NCBI GenBank assembly: GCA_001683735.1
Contig: LUGG01000031.1
Location: 62,001-126,000, forward strand
DNA from: Grifola frondosa
Taxonomy: Eukaryota; Basidiomycota; Agaricomycetes; Polyporales; Grifolaceae
Reading direction: 5' to 3'
Length of the DNA stretch: 64,000 nucleotides
Position 1 is the first letter of the stretch. Each line of letters begins with the position of its first letter. The notes under the pieces are model-generated. The model did not search any database and was not told the DNA's origin. It worked only from the letters and a program-made list of their open reading frames with translations. The position numbers and the translations under genes were made by a program. Below, one piece after another: positions 23,598-35,583 of this stretch.

Positions 23598-26500
23598 TCT
23601 CCCCTCTCCATATAGACGACTGCTCTCCTCTTGCATGTATTCGGTTTCTGCTGCACCCCCCGCTCTCTTCCGCGACGTCGAGGATTGGCCAATACTGGTT
23701 CCCGGCGACCGTCGCTTCTCGTTGAAAAGATGGCTTTTGCCTGGCTATCCTTTATGCACACGGACTTGCACATAGCGCATCATGTTCCGTAGTCCTGCTG
23801 TAGCTCCTTTGCGTTCCATCACACGCTCCCTCTGCATTATCCATCCCGGTCATTCCTCTCCTCTCATGTCACATACCTCGCTTCATCTTGCGTAAAAACA
23901 TCAGACGCATCACATATCCGCGTCGAATACTCTTTCGTCTGCACCAATACGAGCCATTCGTACTTCGCATCTGTCCAGCATTGATTATCTGCTTGCAGCC
24001 CCACGTTATGTCTTGTCTCTCATCATCACCCTATATACACAGTGCATGCATATCTGCGGATGTACGTTATTTGTAGTATCGATTGGATTGATCTATAGAG
24101 CTCAATGCACACATAGAACTAGTACATGATTTCTGATGGCTATGCTGCGCGCAGCGCGAGTGTGAGAGTGGGAAGGTGAGACTCGGACGGAGAGACCATA
24201 GGGGGAGGGACTTCGAAATCGATCGTGTTCGCGCCCTGGTTTCAGGCTGTATGGGGCGGTGGTGGGACTCTGAATCCGGGTTCTGGAGGTCCCTTCTGGA
24301 AGCAGGGTGCTCCCGTGTGTGGGTGAGGAAGCGATGCGCGACGGGAGCTGAACTTTGCGAACGCGAAGGCGGCAGCGGGTCGGCATGATGCTAGTAGTGC
24401 TGTGTGTGGGCCACTGGGAGGACACGGACAAATAGAAGGGCGGCGCAACTGAATGGTCGGTCGGCCAACGACCCGACCATGGATTTGTTTGTTCTTGGAT
24501 GGACAGTAGACAGTATTCGGAACACGACTATTCGCGGTACTTTGTTGTTCATCAGCGCGATCGACGCAGGGACGAATTCGAGCTGCAAGGAATGTGCGTG
24601 CTTCGACGCATGGGAAGACGGCCGCGTCCAAGTACAAGCTCAGGGTGTGCTGCGAACGTGCAGCGGACATACGGAGGACCATCCCACACGGCAAGGGCCC
24701 CGGGTGGGACGGAAAAACGACAGTGGCATGGGAGTTGGGGCAGCGGGCGCAAGTGCTTTACCGCATATGGCCATCTGGGGAAAGTGGCACCGATCGTAAG
24801 GACCCCGTGGAACCCCCGAATCGCTATATCGGGAGCGTTGATCGGCGCGCATGTCACACTGGCCGTGACAGGCCAGATCAAGTAGCTGCCGCCGCCGCCG
24901 TTCCACGCACGTTCACCAAAAGTAATTCAAAATTAAAGATTGCCTCCGCCGTCCCTATCTGCACCGCCGCCGACGACTTAGGGGCATTCATCGACGAACG
25001 CATTATTCGACGCAGTCTGAGTCAGCCCCCGACGCTGACCGAACCTGCCGACATACACGCGTCCGCACTTGGCCCGGGTACGTTGCATCAATGTGGCGCA
25101 TCTCCTCGAGACTTCGCTGCCAAGCCATGTTGCAATCCTGCGCACACGCGATCCGAGCTATGCATGACATCCGAGCTAGTGCGCGCCGGCGGTCCTGCGG
25201 GTCCTTATTTCGTGATGATTTGCGTTGTCGCCGCGTCCTTGGATCCGCTCGGGGCCCGTGACACAAGCCAAGATGGCATACTCACCTCCATGGCGCACTG
25301 CCGCGTCGCTGTCTCACACTTGTCTCACACGTAGGCATTCTGGTCAATTGTTTCCCAAATCATCTCAGGTGTGCGCTAGAACGAGGCAGCCGCGCTCATC
25401 ATTATCTCGTCTTAGCAGTAAGATTATTCCCGTGAGTGTACACAATATCGATCGTGGAATCTGGCTTGACTATGTACGGATAAGGTTAGTCTGGTGGCGA
25501 GGACGAATTTCGAGGGCGATTATGCTCCGAGATACAACCACCCGCTCCTCGTATCTGTCGTCCTAACGTCGCGCAACACCACACAGTGTGACCAATTAAT
25601 TCGAAGCGATAGCGGCCGAGAAGACAGCGGAACCTTCGATCACTAATGCGGGATTGTCTGCGCAGGCGCACCATGGAGTATTCGCCATCCGCACAGTCAT
25701 CCGCCACAGTCATGATATCATCCCTCTCGCAGGCTGCTGTCCCCTCGACGTCCGGCGTCCGATGCACAGCTGCAGCTGACTGTCGCTATGTCATGTGTAA
25801 TGCACATAGACTGCAATAGGCTTGAACTTGTTCTTCCGATTGCCCGAGTCGTCGAGCTTCCACAGGCTTGCTCCTTGGAGTCGCCTCGGCGGGGCCGTGC
25901 CTAACGCTTCCACACTCCAAGGCACTGCGGATTCGAATTCGACTGCTAGAACACCTCTGGAGAGTTCTCGAGGGACCACCTGATTATCCGCACTCCCAGG
26001 CCTCCCGCGAACCTCGCATTACCATGGTCTTTGGTGTCACGTCCAGAGGCATATCTCACGGATTTCGAGGGCGAACGTAGAATATTCCTCACGCACATAA
26101 ATTCGGTATATTCGTCACACGTAAGAGCTCTGATCAGCGGGTGCGAATTTGATCACTGTTAGTCGGACTCAAAATGCAGCATGCTCATCGCATCCAGCAC
26201 GCACTCCTAGATAGTCGCTAGTCATGAGGCCTTCGTTGGCGAGATGCGACAATGCGTCGAACAAGGCAACTCATGGCAATGTCTTTCTCTGAAGAACATC
26301 ACAGGAACACTTCCAAGAAACGCCCAGGGCCAAGCATGGTGATTGTGCCACGCCATTCACAGAAGACCCAAGTCAATAGCGAGTCCAAAACACTGATGGA
26401 GCGCCAACAAGGTTTATAATCGAGACACGGGATTCGCTACACCACCTGACAATTGACTACAGCCAGAAACTTTGACACTTGCTGTCCTCTCACACATACA

Positions 26501-26731
26501 AACCTTATTCCAACATGGTTAGAACGCTCCTGGAGAGAATGATAACTTTTCGGCGGGAAGCATCGTCTCCCACACGCCGTACCACGCCAAGTGCGGAGCA
26601 GCAGCAACGAGAGAAGCTTTAGCCTTGGCAACGAGCATCGTGCGGGAGTCAGCGAGAAGAAATAACAATGGTGTACAAACAGAATACAACGCCTTGGCAA
26701 GCACGCAACGATTTACTGCGGAGGTTGGAAT
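23598..26731. other. 3.1 kb GC-rich stretch without a recognisable gene
   Basis: Downstream of the Ecl1-like gene and of the convergent SmB gene. Several overlapping open frames exist on both strands because the composition is GC-rich; the longest (24594-25334, plus, 246 codons) matches nothing I know and has no domain, leader or membrane segment. A short GCC run lies near 24890. I see no transposon ends or RNA gene. Confidence 0.4.
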
Positions 26732-27477
26732 CTATGACGACTCATCAGCTGCTTGTGGAGCAATTCATCACCCCGGGTAGCACTCACCCTGGAGGGGACC
26801 ACCAAAGCCTGGCGGAGGAGGGAATGGCATGCCGGGAGGTCCACCGGGGAATCCAGGGGGTCGGAAACCGGGGGGAGGACCTGGCATACCTGGAGGAGCG
26901 AACGGCATGGGAGGGCGCTGGAGCGATGGCGGGCCACCTGGAAAAGCAACATCAACACCCAGCAAGCATCCGATGATCCACTGAAACGCACCTGGCGGCA
27001 TCATCCCATTCCACGACCAGCAGGCATACCCCGTCCGGGACCGAGGGGAAGCTACGTCGATCCATCATGTGAATACATATATCAAAACAATACAAACGTC
27101 AAATGCCACGTACCATGTTTTTCTTGTCTTCATCTACGACGGGCGGCGGGCCCTCGACACTGAGACTGACGACCGTTTCACCGCGCAAGATCACCAGCCC
27201 GAGCGTCCGCTTCATATCCTGCATAGGGCCCGCCTCGGTCTCGCCGGCCTTCTTCTTTGGGCGCACACGCCGGAACTCCTCGCACTCCGCCAGGACGAGG
27301 TTCATGTGTCTATCGAATGCGAGCATTTGCCCGACGAACGCGCGGCCGTCGTTGATGGTGACTTTGAGCCTCCAGTTAATGAGGCTGAGCATTTTGCCAC
27401 CCTTGGACTTTGGTGGAGGCTGCGTAGCATCATAAAGATCAGAATATGGCTATAAAAACCGATATTGGACTCACCAT
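26732..27477 (-). CDS. SMB1: Small nuclear ribonucleoprotein SmB/B'
   Basis: Sm-ring subunit of spliceosomal U snRNPs. The ATG at 27475-27477 is the entire first coding exon: GTGAGT follows directly, and the next exon starts at 27419 with PPPKSKGGKMLSLINWRLKV. Sm1 motif: DGRAFVGQMLAFDRHMNLVL, then AECEEFRRVRPKKK. Sm2: RTLGLVILRGETVVSLSVEG followed by PPP. The C-terminal half is the expected Pro/Gly/Met-rich tail (PPGMPGPPPGFRPPGFPGG). The last exon is uncertain: a GTGAGT donor interrupts the tail after GGPLQ, and the stop TAG at 26732-26734 would follow a very short acceptor choice (ending ADESS). It is divergently arranged with the nitronate monooxygenase gene. The core call is firm and the 3' end is tentative. 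Confidence 0.9.
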
Positions 27478-27927
27478 GGTGGGCGATTAGATTTGGACGA
27501 TGTAGCAGACGACGAGCAACGTGCAGACCAACTTGCAGAGAAGTGAGACAAATAAGGACAAATAATGCATGGTGGCGCGCCACTGAATCGACCCTGATCA
27601 CGATCATCGCCGTGAGCTTTACTGCAGTCGTGTGCGGGGCTCCTGAATCTATTATTTGCACATTTCGTCCATTATTGGGGTTCCCCTTACACCGATCCGC
27701 TCTTCGCGATTTTAACATCGGCGAGAACATCGGCGAGGCATCACATTCTTGGTCATCTTGCTCTTTAACTCCATCAAAGTACAAGGCCGACAACAACCTT
27801 CGGATTGTTCGGACGAAAGGCAGTGGTCGTCTGACCGTTTGAACTCATATTTCAACCACTTGAGCCGTATAAATTCATCGTGGACTAGGAATTGACATAT
27901 ACTGCAACACCCTGAAATCGAACGACC
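27478..27927. promoter_or_regulatory. Divergent promoter, SmB / nitronate monooxygenase
   Basis: 450 bases between two outward-facing starts. No strong known element is recognised; it is bounded by start codons at 27477 (minus) and 27928 (plus). Confidence 0.45.
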
Positions 27928-29286
27928 ATGCTCCGCATAAACACGAGTTTCACGCGTCTCCTCGGTGAGTGCTGTCTTTCGTCGTGTCACGCGAGCTCCT
28001 GCATGGTTTCATCAAACAAAACCGGTATCCGAGTACCTATCGTGTCCGCTCCTATGGCGGGCGCTAGTTCCGCCAATCTAGCAGTACGTATATGCGTGTT
28101 CCGTATGCGTGTCCATCTCGATACTCATCTCCCTCTAAACAGATACAAGTATCCCGGGGAGGGGGGTTCGGCTTTACGGCACCAAGTGGGAATTTTTATA
28201 TGTTCATAAATCCCGGCGGACACGTCCCTGACCTCGTCATTCATTTAAGGCTATGGGCCCGCAGAGTCATTCCGAAATGACCTATTATCTGTGCGGTCCC
28301 AATTTCCTGAGTACGAGTCGAAACCCCTGCCTATCGGCGTGGGGTACCTCGGCTGGATATTGGAAGAACACGAAGATTCTGCTGAACAAATGCTGGACAT
28401 CTCATTGAACAGCCATGTCCAAGCCATCTGGTTCGCCGCCGGTAATCAGCTGGGCCGATGGATTCGGTACGTACGCGATTTCGACGCAGGGCCGGGAACC
28501 AGCGCAAAACGATTATTTTCGTCCAAGTGGGCTCCGTCGAAGACGCCCTCGTCGCACTGAATGAGTGGAAAGCCGATGTGATTGTGGCTCAAGGTGCGGG
28601 GCGATGTCCGGATAAGCTCGGATCCGCTTTCCGCGCATTCTCACCGAAAAGGAAAATTTCCAGGCATCGAGTCCGGGGGGCACGGGAGCAGCTCCGCTCC
28701 CACCCTCTTCACGCTCGTATCTTCCATCCTATCAAAGTTTCCGAAGGATGGCCCTCCCGTTCTTGCTGCTGGGGCTTGGCCAACGGAGCCCAAGTGGCGT
28801 CGCTTCTCACTCTTGGAGCCGCGGGCGCAGTCTTGGGCACTCGTTTCTTGCTGACACCAGAAAGTCGGTATTCTCCCGCACAGAAAGCTGCTCTGCTTGC
28901 GGCCAAGTCCGAGTCTACGGTACGCACCCTCGCGTTTGACCACGCGAGGGCACACTCGGGTGGCCCGAGGGAATCGACGGCAGAGGTATCCGTAACAAGA
29001 TTGTAGAAGATGCGGAGACTGGCGTGGGTATAGACAAACTTCAAGAAAATTTCAAGGAATCCGCCAGAAAGAATGATCCAGATAGGATGGTTGTCTGGTG
29101 CGGACAAGGCGTGTCTCTCATGAACGAGATCAAGGGAGCGAAGGTCCGTCCATCAACACGCTTTCACGTCGTTCATTCCGATCGTTGCATTGTGATTGAC
29201 TCGTTTGCCACTAGGAAATAGTGGAAGAGATACACCTGGAGGCCGTGCAGCAGCTGCAATCTTCGCAGCTTCTGCTCGCGGTTTGA
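27928..29286 (+). CDS. Nitronate monooxygenase (2-nitropropane dioxygenase family)
   Basis: FMN-dependent TIM-barrel enzyme that oxidises alkyl nitronates. Start at 27928 (MLRINTSFTRLLG). After splicing: IRVPIVSAPMAGASSANLA, VSRGGGFGFTAPS, YGPAESFRNDLLSV, PLPIGVGYLGWILEE, VQAIWFAAGNQLGRWIRYV, KTIIFVQVGSVEDALVAL, NEWKADVIVAQG, IESGGHGSSSAPTLFTLV (the flavin/substrate region with the His after SGG), GPPVLAAG, LANGAQVASLLTLGAAGAV, LGTRFLLTPESRY and a helical tail ending QSSQLLLAV at 29284-29286. Three one-base frame breaks sit in G runs at 28489-28491, 28771-28774 and 28948-28950; each needs one more G. Read literally, the gene would be broken. Because the same defect appears in essential neighbours, I read it as intact. 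Confidence 0.9.
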
Positions 29287-30032
29287 ACGGCCGCAGTTCG
29301 TCCGAGAAGAAGTCAGTTCTCGGTCATCGCCGTTGTGGTTTTTCCTATTAGCTTATCCACCAAATTGAATTGAATTGGATTGTCTCCGGATGGAAATACG
29401 GTGTCTCTCTCATAGACAAGGCGTCGCCGTTTCGTAGGTCCAGCTTCCCAGCGGTTTATTATTCACGCCGGTCCACAGAAGGCATTGTTCTCTCATCGTT
29501 GTTGTGATTGAACATTATTACGAAGACACGGAGATGGTATCAAGAAAAGACCGTGTATGTGCGTACACCAACCCCATTTATCGCAAAGTCCTTGCAAAGC
29601 CATGCTCCGTACCAGGTATGGCTGTGGTGATTTAAGAACCCGGTGCAGGTGACTGCACGATACGGCACGAGACGGGATTTACTTGACACTGACGCCTACG
29701 CCCGCAGCTTCTTGTAATCTTTTCTGTCCGCAAGATCCGTTGTTTAAACGTTGACCACCTCCTCTTCACGCCTGTGACTGAGGTTGTTAGCGGTGGCTCC
29801 GCCCCTGACCAACGGCGAACTTGGCCGAATCAATGTGAAGGTGGTGACATTGACACACTCGTCCTGAATCAAACGGGGTCCTCATCTCGTATAACTTGAC
29901 GTCGGACATTCGTCGGTGTCTCCCATGAAAATACATGGCAAGGAACAATGCAGTTCTATATATTCGTGACAGGCTGTGACTTTCTAAGCTTACTCGTACA
30001 ATAACGTTCTTGTCTTCGGCATCCTACAGAAA
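29287..30032. other. Convergent intergenic, NMO and pyruvate carboxylase 3' flanks
   Basis: 746 bases between two converging stop codons. No open frame of note and no RNA gene or repeat recognised. Confidence 0.45.
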
Positions 30033-33000
30033 TCAGTGCACAATCTCCACCACCAAGTCACCCTGGTTGATCGAGTCCCCTGTCATCCAATATCAATAAC
30101 CATTCTATTCTTGAAAATACAAAAACGGACCTTCATGAACGGCAACACGCTTGATGTGGCCTGAGACTGGTGCCGTGATGGCAGATTCCATCTGTGCATG
30201 CTCGACATCAGTATGAAATCAACAAATGAACGTGAGGCCGTACCTTCATGGCGCTCATCACTAGCGATGATAGGAGTGCCTTCGTTAGAAAATGGAAAAA
30301 GCTGCAACCAGCGCATCACTCACCGCAGACAGGATCACCCTTCTTGATTTCCGCGCCTTCCTTCACGCGTACCTCGACAACAACACCTGACATCGGCGCA
30401 CCGACAGATCCTGGATCTGAAGTCGCTTTTTCTCGAGACACGGTCTCGACTGCGGAGTTCTTATCCTCAACGGACACAGCGCGGACCTATTCGGGAGATG
30501 ATCAAAAAAAGGAAGCAATCGTCCCCGGTCGGCAAGCTCACCTCGCCGTTCACCTCGAACCAGACGTCGCGTTGAGCACGTCCTTCTACGACAGGACCGA
30601 CAGCCATCAGACGGATAATCAGAGTCTTGCCCTGCTCGATGGAGATATGCATCTCCTCGCCAATGTCCGGCCGGCCAAGGAAGTAGCGAGTAGGGATGAC
30701 GCTTTCCAAAGAGACATGTTACTTACGCTCAGTGGCAATAACGAATTGCTGCGCACCTCAAGTCGCCATACTTCTCCACGAATTTCTGATAGTCTTCGAA
30801 TACCTGATACAGATACGAGATGAGAACTGTCTCAAAATTTCCATGAAACAAGACTACCTTGGGGTACATGACATATGATGTGACATCAGAGTCGGTGATG
30901 TGCTTGCCAAACTTGCTCCTAAGTTCGGCCTTGACCTTCTTGAAGTTCATAGGCTCCAGGCTGGTGCCAGGTCGTCCATCAATCCTGGGCTTGTTGCGAA
31001 TGATCTTCGTACGAAGAGGCTCGGGGAAACCGCCGACAGGTTGCCCGAGGTAACCTTGGAAGAACTCGACGACAGAGGATGGGAAATCGAGGTGCTCGGC
31101 ACGCTCCAGAACGTCCTGCTTTGAGAACGAGTTCGAAACCATCCATTGCGCGAAGTCGCCAACGACCTTGGATGACGGTGTGACCTACCCGATTGTGAGC
31201 ATCGGAGCTCCGAATAGTATCACAGAGATATTACCTTGATAATGTTTCCGCACTGGTTCACAAGGTTGTCAGCGTGTGGTAGTACTGACACGCAACTACA
31301 GTACTCACGAGGTCGTTAGCTTCGATGTACTTCTGCTTGATCTCTATGTAATTCATCAGAATTCTATTCTGACGCCAATAACATCTAAACAGGACTCACC
31401 AGTCCACTGGGTACCAAGGCCCAACTGGGCAGCTTGGAACTACAATGTCGTACGACGTTAAACGAAATATAGCGACCGTTGCGAACATGTCTTACCATCA
31501 GGTTAGTATATTGTCCTCCCGGCATCTCATGGTCGAAGACACTAGAATCCGAGGCACGAACGTTCGCCTCGAAACAGGCGTACAACATGCGCACTTGACT
31601 CCAATACACGTTCAGCGCCTGAATGTCAGCATAGCGAATACCGGTGCCCAAATTGCTCTGCTCGAGCGCTGCGCATACAGCACCCATGGGCGGCTGCGAC
31701 GTCAAACCAGACATGCCTATCGAAAAGCCCACGTAAGGGAAACTCCTGCAGAAACTTTAATGGAATCTTACTATCAATGGCAACATCGACGACATCAGCA
31801 CCGGCAGCAGCCGCGGCCAACATGCTCGCTGTGGCAATGCCGGCGGTATCGTGCGAGTGAACGTGAATTGGCAATTCAGGGTACTTCTTCCTGATGGCAC
31901 CGACGAGCCTGTGCGAATTGGCGTTAGTCACTTCACGGCATCGAAGTGGGCTGGTTGAGGTACAAACATCTTCGCTGCCTCGGGCTTGAGCAAACCCGCC
32001 ATATCCTTAATGCCAAGCACGTGGATGCCTTCTGCGACCAGCTGATCGACGAAGTCGAGGTAATATTGCAACGTATACTTGGTGGCCTTGGGATTCGCGA
32101 CGTCGCCGCTGTAGCAGACGACTGCCTCGCATACGCCACCTGCTTTCTTAGCAGCATCGATACCTAGTTTCATCTATTGCAAGGTAAGAGTCATCCATTA
32201 AACGATGCAGAGATACTAACGTTCTCTGTGAAATAACATCAGTAAACGTGCACCTGAACCATGTTGGGACAAACGCACCGATATAGTTCAGCGAGTCGAA
32301 CACTCGGAAGATATCGAGACCATTCTCGACAGCCTTCTTCGAGAAGTCGTAGATGGCATTATCACTAGCAATCCGGTGCAGTCAGGAAGATTCACCGGGA
32401 AAGTGGGTAGCACTAAAACTCACGGGTAGCTTGTATATCCAACACCATTGGCGCCACGGACGAGAGCCTGGAGTGGGATGTTCGGGACCAGCTTGCGCAG
32501 AGTACGCTAGGCGACACAAAAATCTTCAGATCGACTCAAAGTCCACAACACAACCACATACCAGACGATCCCAAGGGTCTTCATACAAGAAACGCATCGC
32601 CACATCGAATGTCGCGCCGCCCCAGCACTCCAAACTGTACGAGTTGGCGAGCGCATAGCTCGTCTCCTTCGCGATGTTCGCCATGTCAATTGTCCGCAGA
32701 CGCGTCGCCAACAGCGACTGGTGCGCATCGCGCCATGTCGTGTCCATGATGAGTACGCCAGGGTAATCGCGCACGGCCTTGGCGAATGCTTCAGGACCTT
32801 TCTCGACGATGATGTTGCGCCAGCCGAGCTCGCACGGCTGCGATGCGTCGAGGGGTGGGCCGTCGGGATCGCCGCGGTTTGGGAAGATGGGGATAACGAT
32901 GTCATCCTTGATGCCGGGCTCGCCTTGTTGCCCCTTGATGGAGCTACCATTGACGGCGAGATCTCCGAGGTAGGCGAGCAGTTTCTGTGCACGGTTTTGG

Positions 33001-35029
33001 CTCTGAACCAGCTTGAAGAGCTCGGGGGTATCGTCAATGAACTAAGCAAAGACAATGAGGTATCGCATATATTCAAAACGGCTCAGTGTCTTACTGTGGT
33101 CCAAGTCTTGCCGCCAATGAAGACATCGTGCGTCAAAAGTCGGAACAAGAAAGGAATATTGGTCTGCCGGACGATTTCAGCAAGTGAAAGCTTGGGCATA
33201 AACAAACTTCGTAAATCACCTTCACACCACGGATACGAAACTCGACAAGCGCACGAAGCATCTTCCTGCGAGCAACCTCATAGGTAGTTCCGCTAACAGT
33301 CACCTTCACGAGCAAGCTGTCATAATGGGGCTACAACTGTGTCAGCACACTTCGAGCTGTCAAAAGGAGAAGAAACCGCTCACCGTAATCTGAGCACCAG
33401 CGAAACCAGAACTGGCATCAAGACGGACTCCATTTCCACCGGCACTACGGTACACCTCGATTTTGCCAGTATCGGGCTGGAAGTTCTGAGACGCGTCTTC
33501 GGTCGTGACACGACACTGGATGGCGAAACCGCGTTTTGTGATGGCCTCCTGGGAGAGCCCCAGCTGTGGCAGCGTTGCACCCGCTGCGATCTGAATTTGA
33601 GCGGCGACAATGTCGATTCCAGTGATCTCCTCTGTATTCAGCGGTCAGTAATCAGTCTAATGCATCTGAGATTTGCGGCTCACCTGTAATAGTGTGCTCC
33701 ACCTGAATGCGGGGATTGATCTCAATGAAATAATGTCTGCCCATCTGATCGACTAAAAATTCTGCAGTACCAGCGTTCCTGTACCCGACGCTCTGCGCCA
33801 GCTTGATCGCATCTGCGAGGATAACCTTGCGGACCTCCTCCGGGAGGTGTGTCGCGGGAGCAACCTCAACGACTTTCTGGTGACGCCGTTGCACTGAGCA
33901 GTCGCGCTCAAAGAGATGCACGGTATTGCCCTGTGCATCCGCAAGGAGCTGCACTTCGATATGGCGTGGTCGCTCCAGGAAGCGCTCTATGAAGACTGTG
34001 CCGTCGCCGAACGCGGACTTCGCTTCGCTCACAGCGCGCTCGAACGCGTCTTTAAAGTCGGATTGCTCGCGCACAACACGCATGCCACGGCCTCCACCAC
34101 CCATCGCGGCCTTGATGATGACTACATGTGAACCCGTAAGCATCTGAGCGCCATATTTCGATGCATATATTAATCCGCGCACCAGGGAAACCATGCTCCT
34201 TGATGAAGGAATCTGCTTCCGTGTAGGACCCGACTGGACCAGGAGTACCAGGGACAACAGGGACACCAATATTGATCGCTACAGGAATGCGGAAATAGGT
34301 GGAGTTAAGTAATACAGTTGTGGAGATGGCATTGCCAAGAACCGCTTACCGATAGTACGCGCCTTGGTCTTATCACCGAGCTTGTCGATGACCTCGGGAG
34401 AGGGACCAACAAAGGCCAAACCGGCCTGCTCGACCTTGCGTGCAAACTCGGCGTTCTCAGACAGGAAACCATATCTGGGAGTCAGAGACCGAAGGTATTT
34501 GAGGGCAGACTTAGATGCGACAACTGAGAGATAGCTACCCGGGGTGGATCATATCCACACCATGCTCGAGGGCGATTCTAATGATGTCTTCCTGCGCAAG
34601 GTATGCGCCGACGGGGGTCAGGCCTTTGCCAACCCGGTAAGCCTCATCCGCCTGCGAGTGCAAAGCATAATTAGCCTCGCAAGGGAAGGAGGGTGCCGGG
34701 ACAGACACTCGCCTTCTGGCGATGGGCAGATAAGCGGTCTTCGTAAGAGTATATGGCGACCGTGTGCATCGCAAGCTCATGAGCTGTGCGGAACACGCGG
34801 ATAGCAATTTCCTGTGCGAGAGGAGTATGGTTAGCATTCACAGCGGGACGGCGATGATAACAGAGCATACACCGCGATTTGCGACAAGAATCTTGGTGAG
34901 GGGACCAGAGTGCCCTGCGGCCTTCCTGCGCATCGTCTGGATAGAGTGCACAGGGGTGCCTGGTGCACTCGGAGTGCCCACAAACATGGAGGCAAGCCTC
35001 GGGGGGTGGAGGGTCGCGGCGGACGCCAT
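30033..35029 (-). CDS. PYC: Pyruvate carboxylase
   Basis: Biotin enzyme converting pyruvate to oxaloacetate, cytosolic in most fungi. Start at 35029 ([19 protein letters not shown]). Biotin carboxylase domain: [85 protein letters not shown]. Carboxyltransferase domain: [33 protein letters not shown] segment, [53 protein letters not shown]. Biotin carrier domain: [28 protein letters not shown], with a tail GDLVVEIVH and stop at 30033-30035. An intron falls exactly between Lys and Met of AMKM, and one intron (34652-34712) has a GC donor. No frame break was found across about 1190 codons. Confidence 0.97.
34652..34712 (-). other. GC-AG intron in pyruvate carboxylase
   Basis: On the minus strand CGCCAGAAG is followed by GCGAGT, and the intron ends CTCGCAG before GCGGATGAG. 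Removing the 61 bases joins LSAHRQK to ADEAYRVG in frame. Using the GT two bases later would break the frame. Confidence 0.75.
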
Positions 35030-35583
35030 TGTTGTTGCGGTTCAAGGAAGACGAATTTTTGCGCTGCTGGGTTGGGAAGACTGAGATCGAAAAAATTGCG
35101 GGGGAGGACGTGAGGATGTGGGGAGGATGCGGGGCAAGGAGATGAAGAGATGAAGGACGCGTCTCGGATAACGGCACGCGGGTAATCAAGTGACTTCCTT
35201 AGAATCGCAATTCCGAGTCTCTTTCCGCCAGCTTCCTCCACCTCTTTTCGCCTTCTCCGTCTTCCCGGCGTTACTGCGGTCAGCCCGCTTCATGTCCACC
35301 TCACATTCAGAGTATCCCCTCCCTCGAGTAAATCATGCCATGCTTGCCAAACCTCTTCTCTGTTATCGTCATATTCAGCTATCCGCAGATCGTACTATCT
35401 TCCTTTTTCACGCGCCATCCTCTAGACAAACCGTATATTTTCCGAACATCGGCTCACAATACCCAGCTTGAGGTGAATGATAATATATATGTCTATCTCA
35501 CGCGGCACGTCCCACGGACCATACATACAGACACCCAAACACTAAAACGGTCAGTACCACAGCACGCGTCTTGACTGTCCGCA
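35030..35583. other. Tandem intergenic, PYC promoter and VRG4 3' flank
   Basis: 554 bases. The strand carrying the PYC leader is A/G-rich on plus, C/T-rich on minus. No RNA gene or recognised regulatory motif. Confidence 0.4.

Noticed and set aside
24594..25334. 246-codon plus-strand open frame
   Set aside because: No family similarity, several overlapping frames on both strands in GC-rich sequence, no leader or splice context; kept only as a weak lead.
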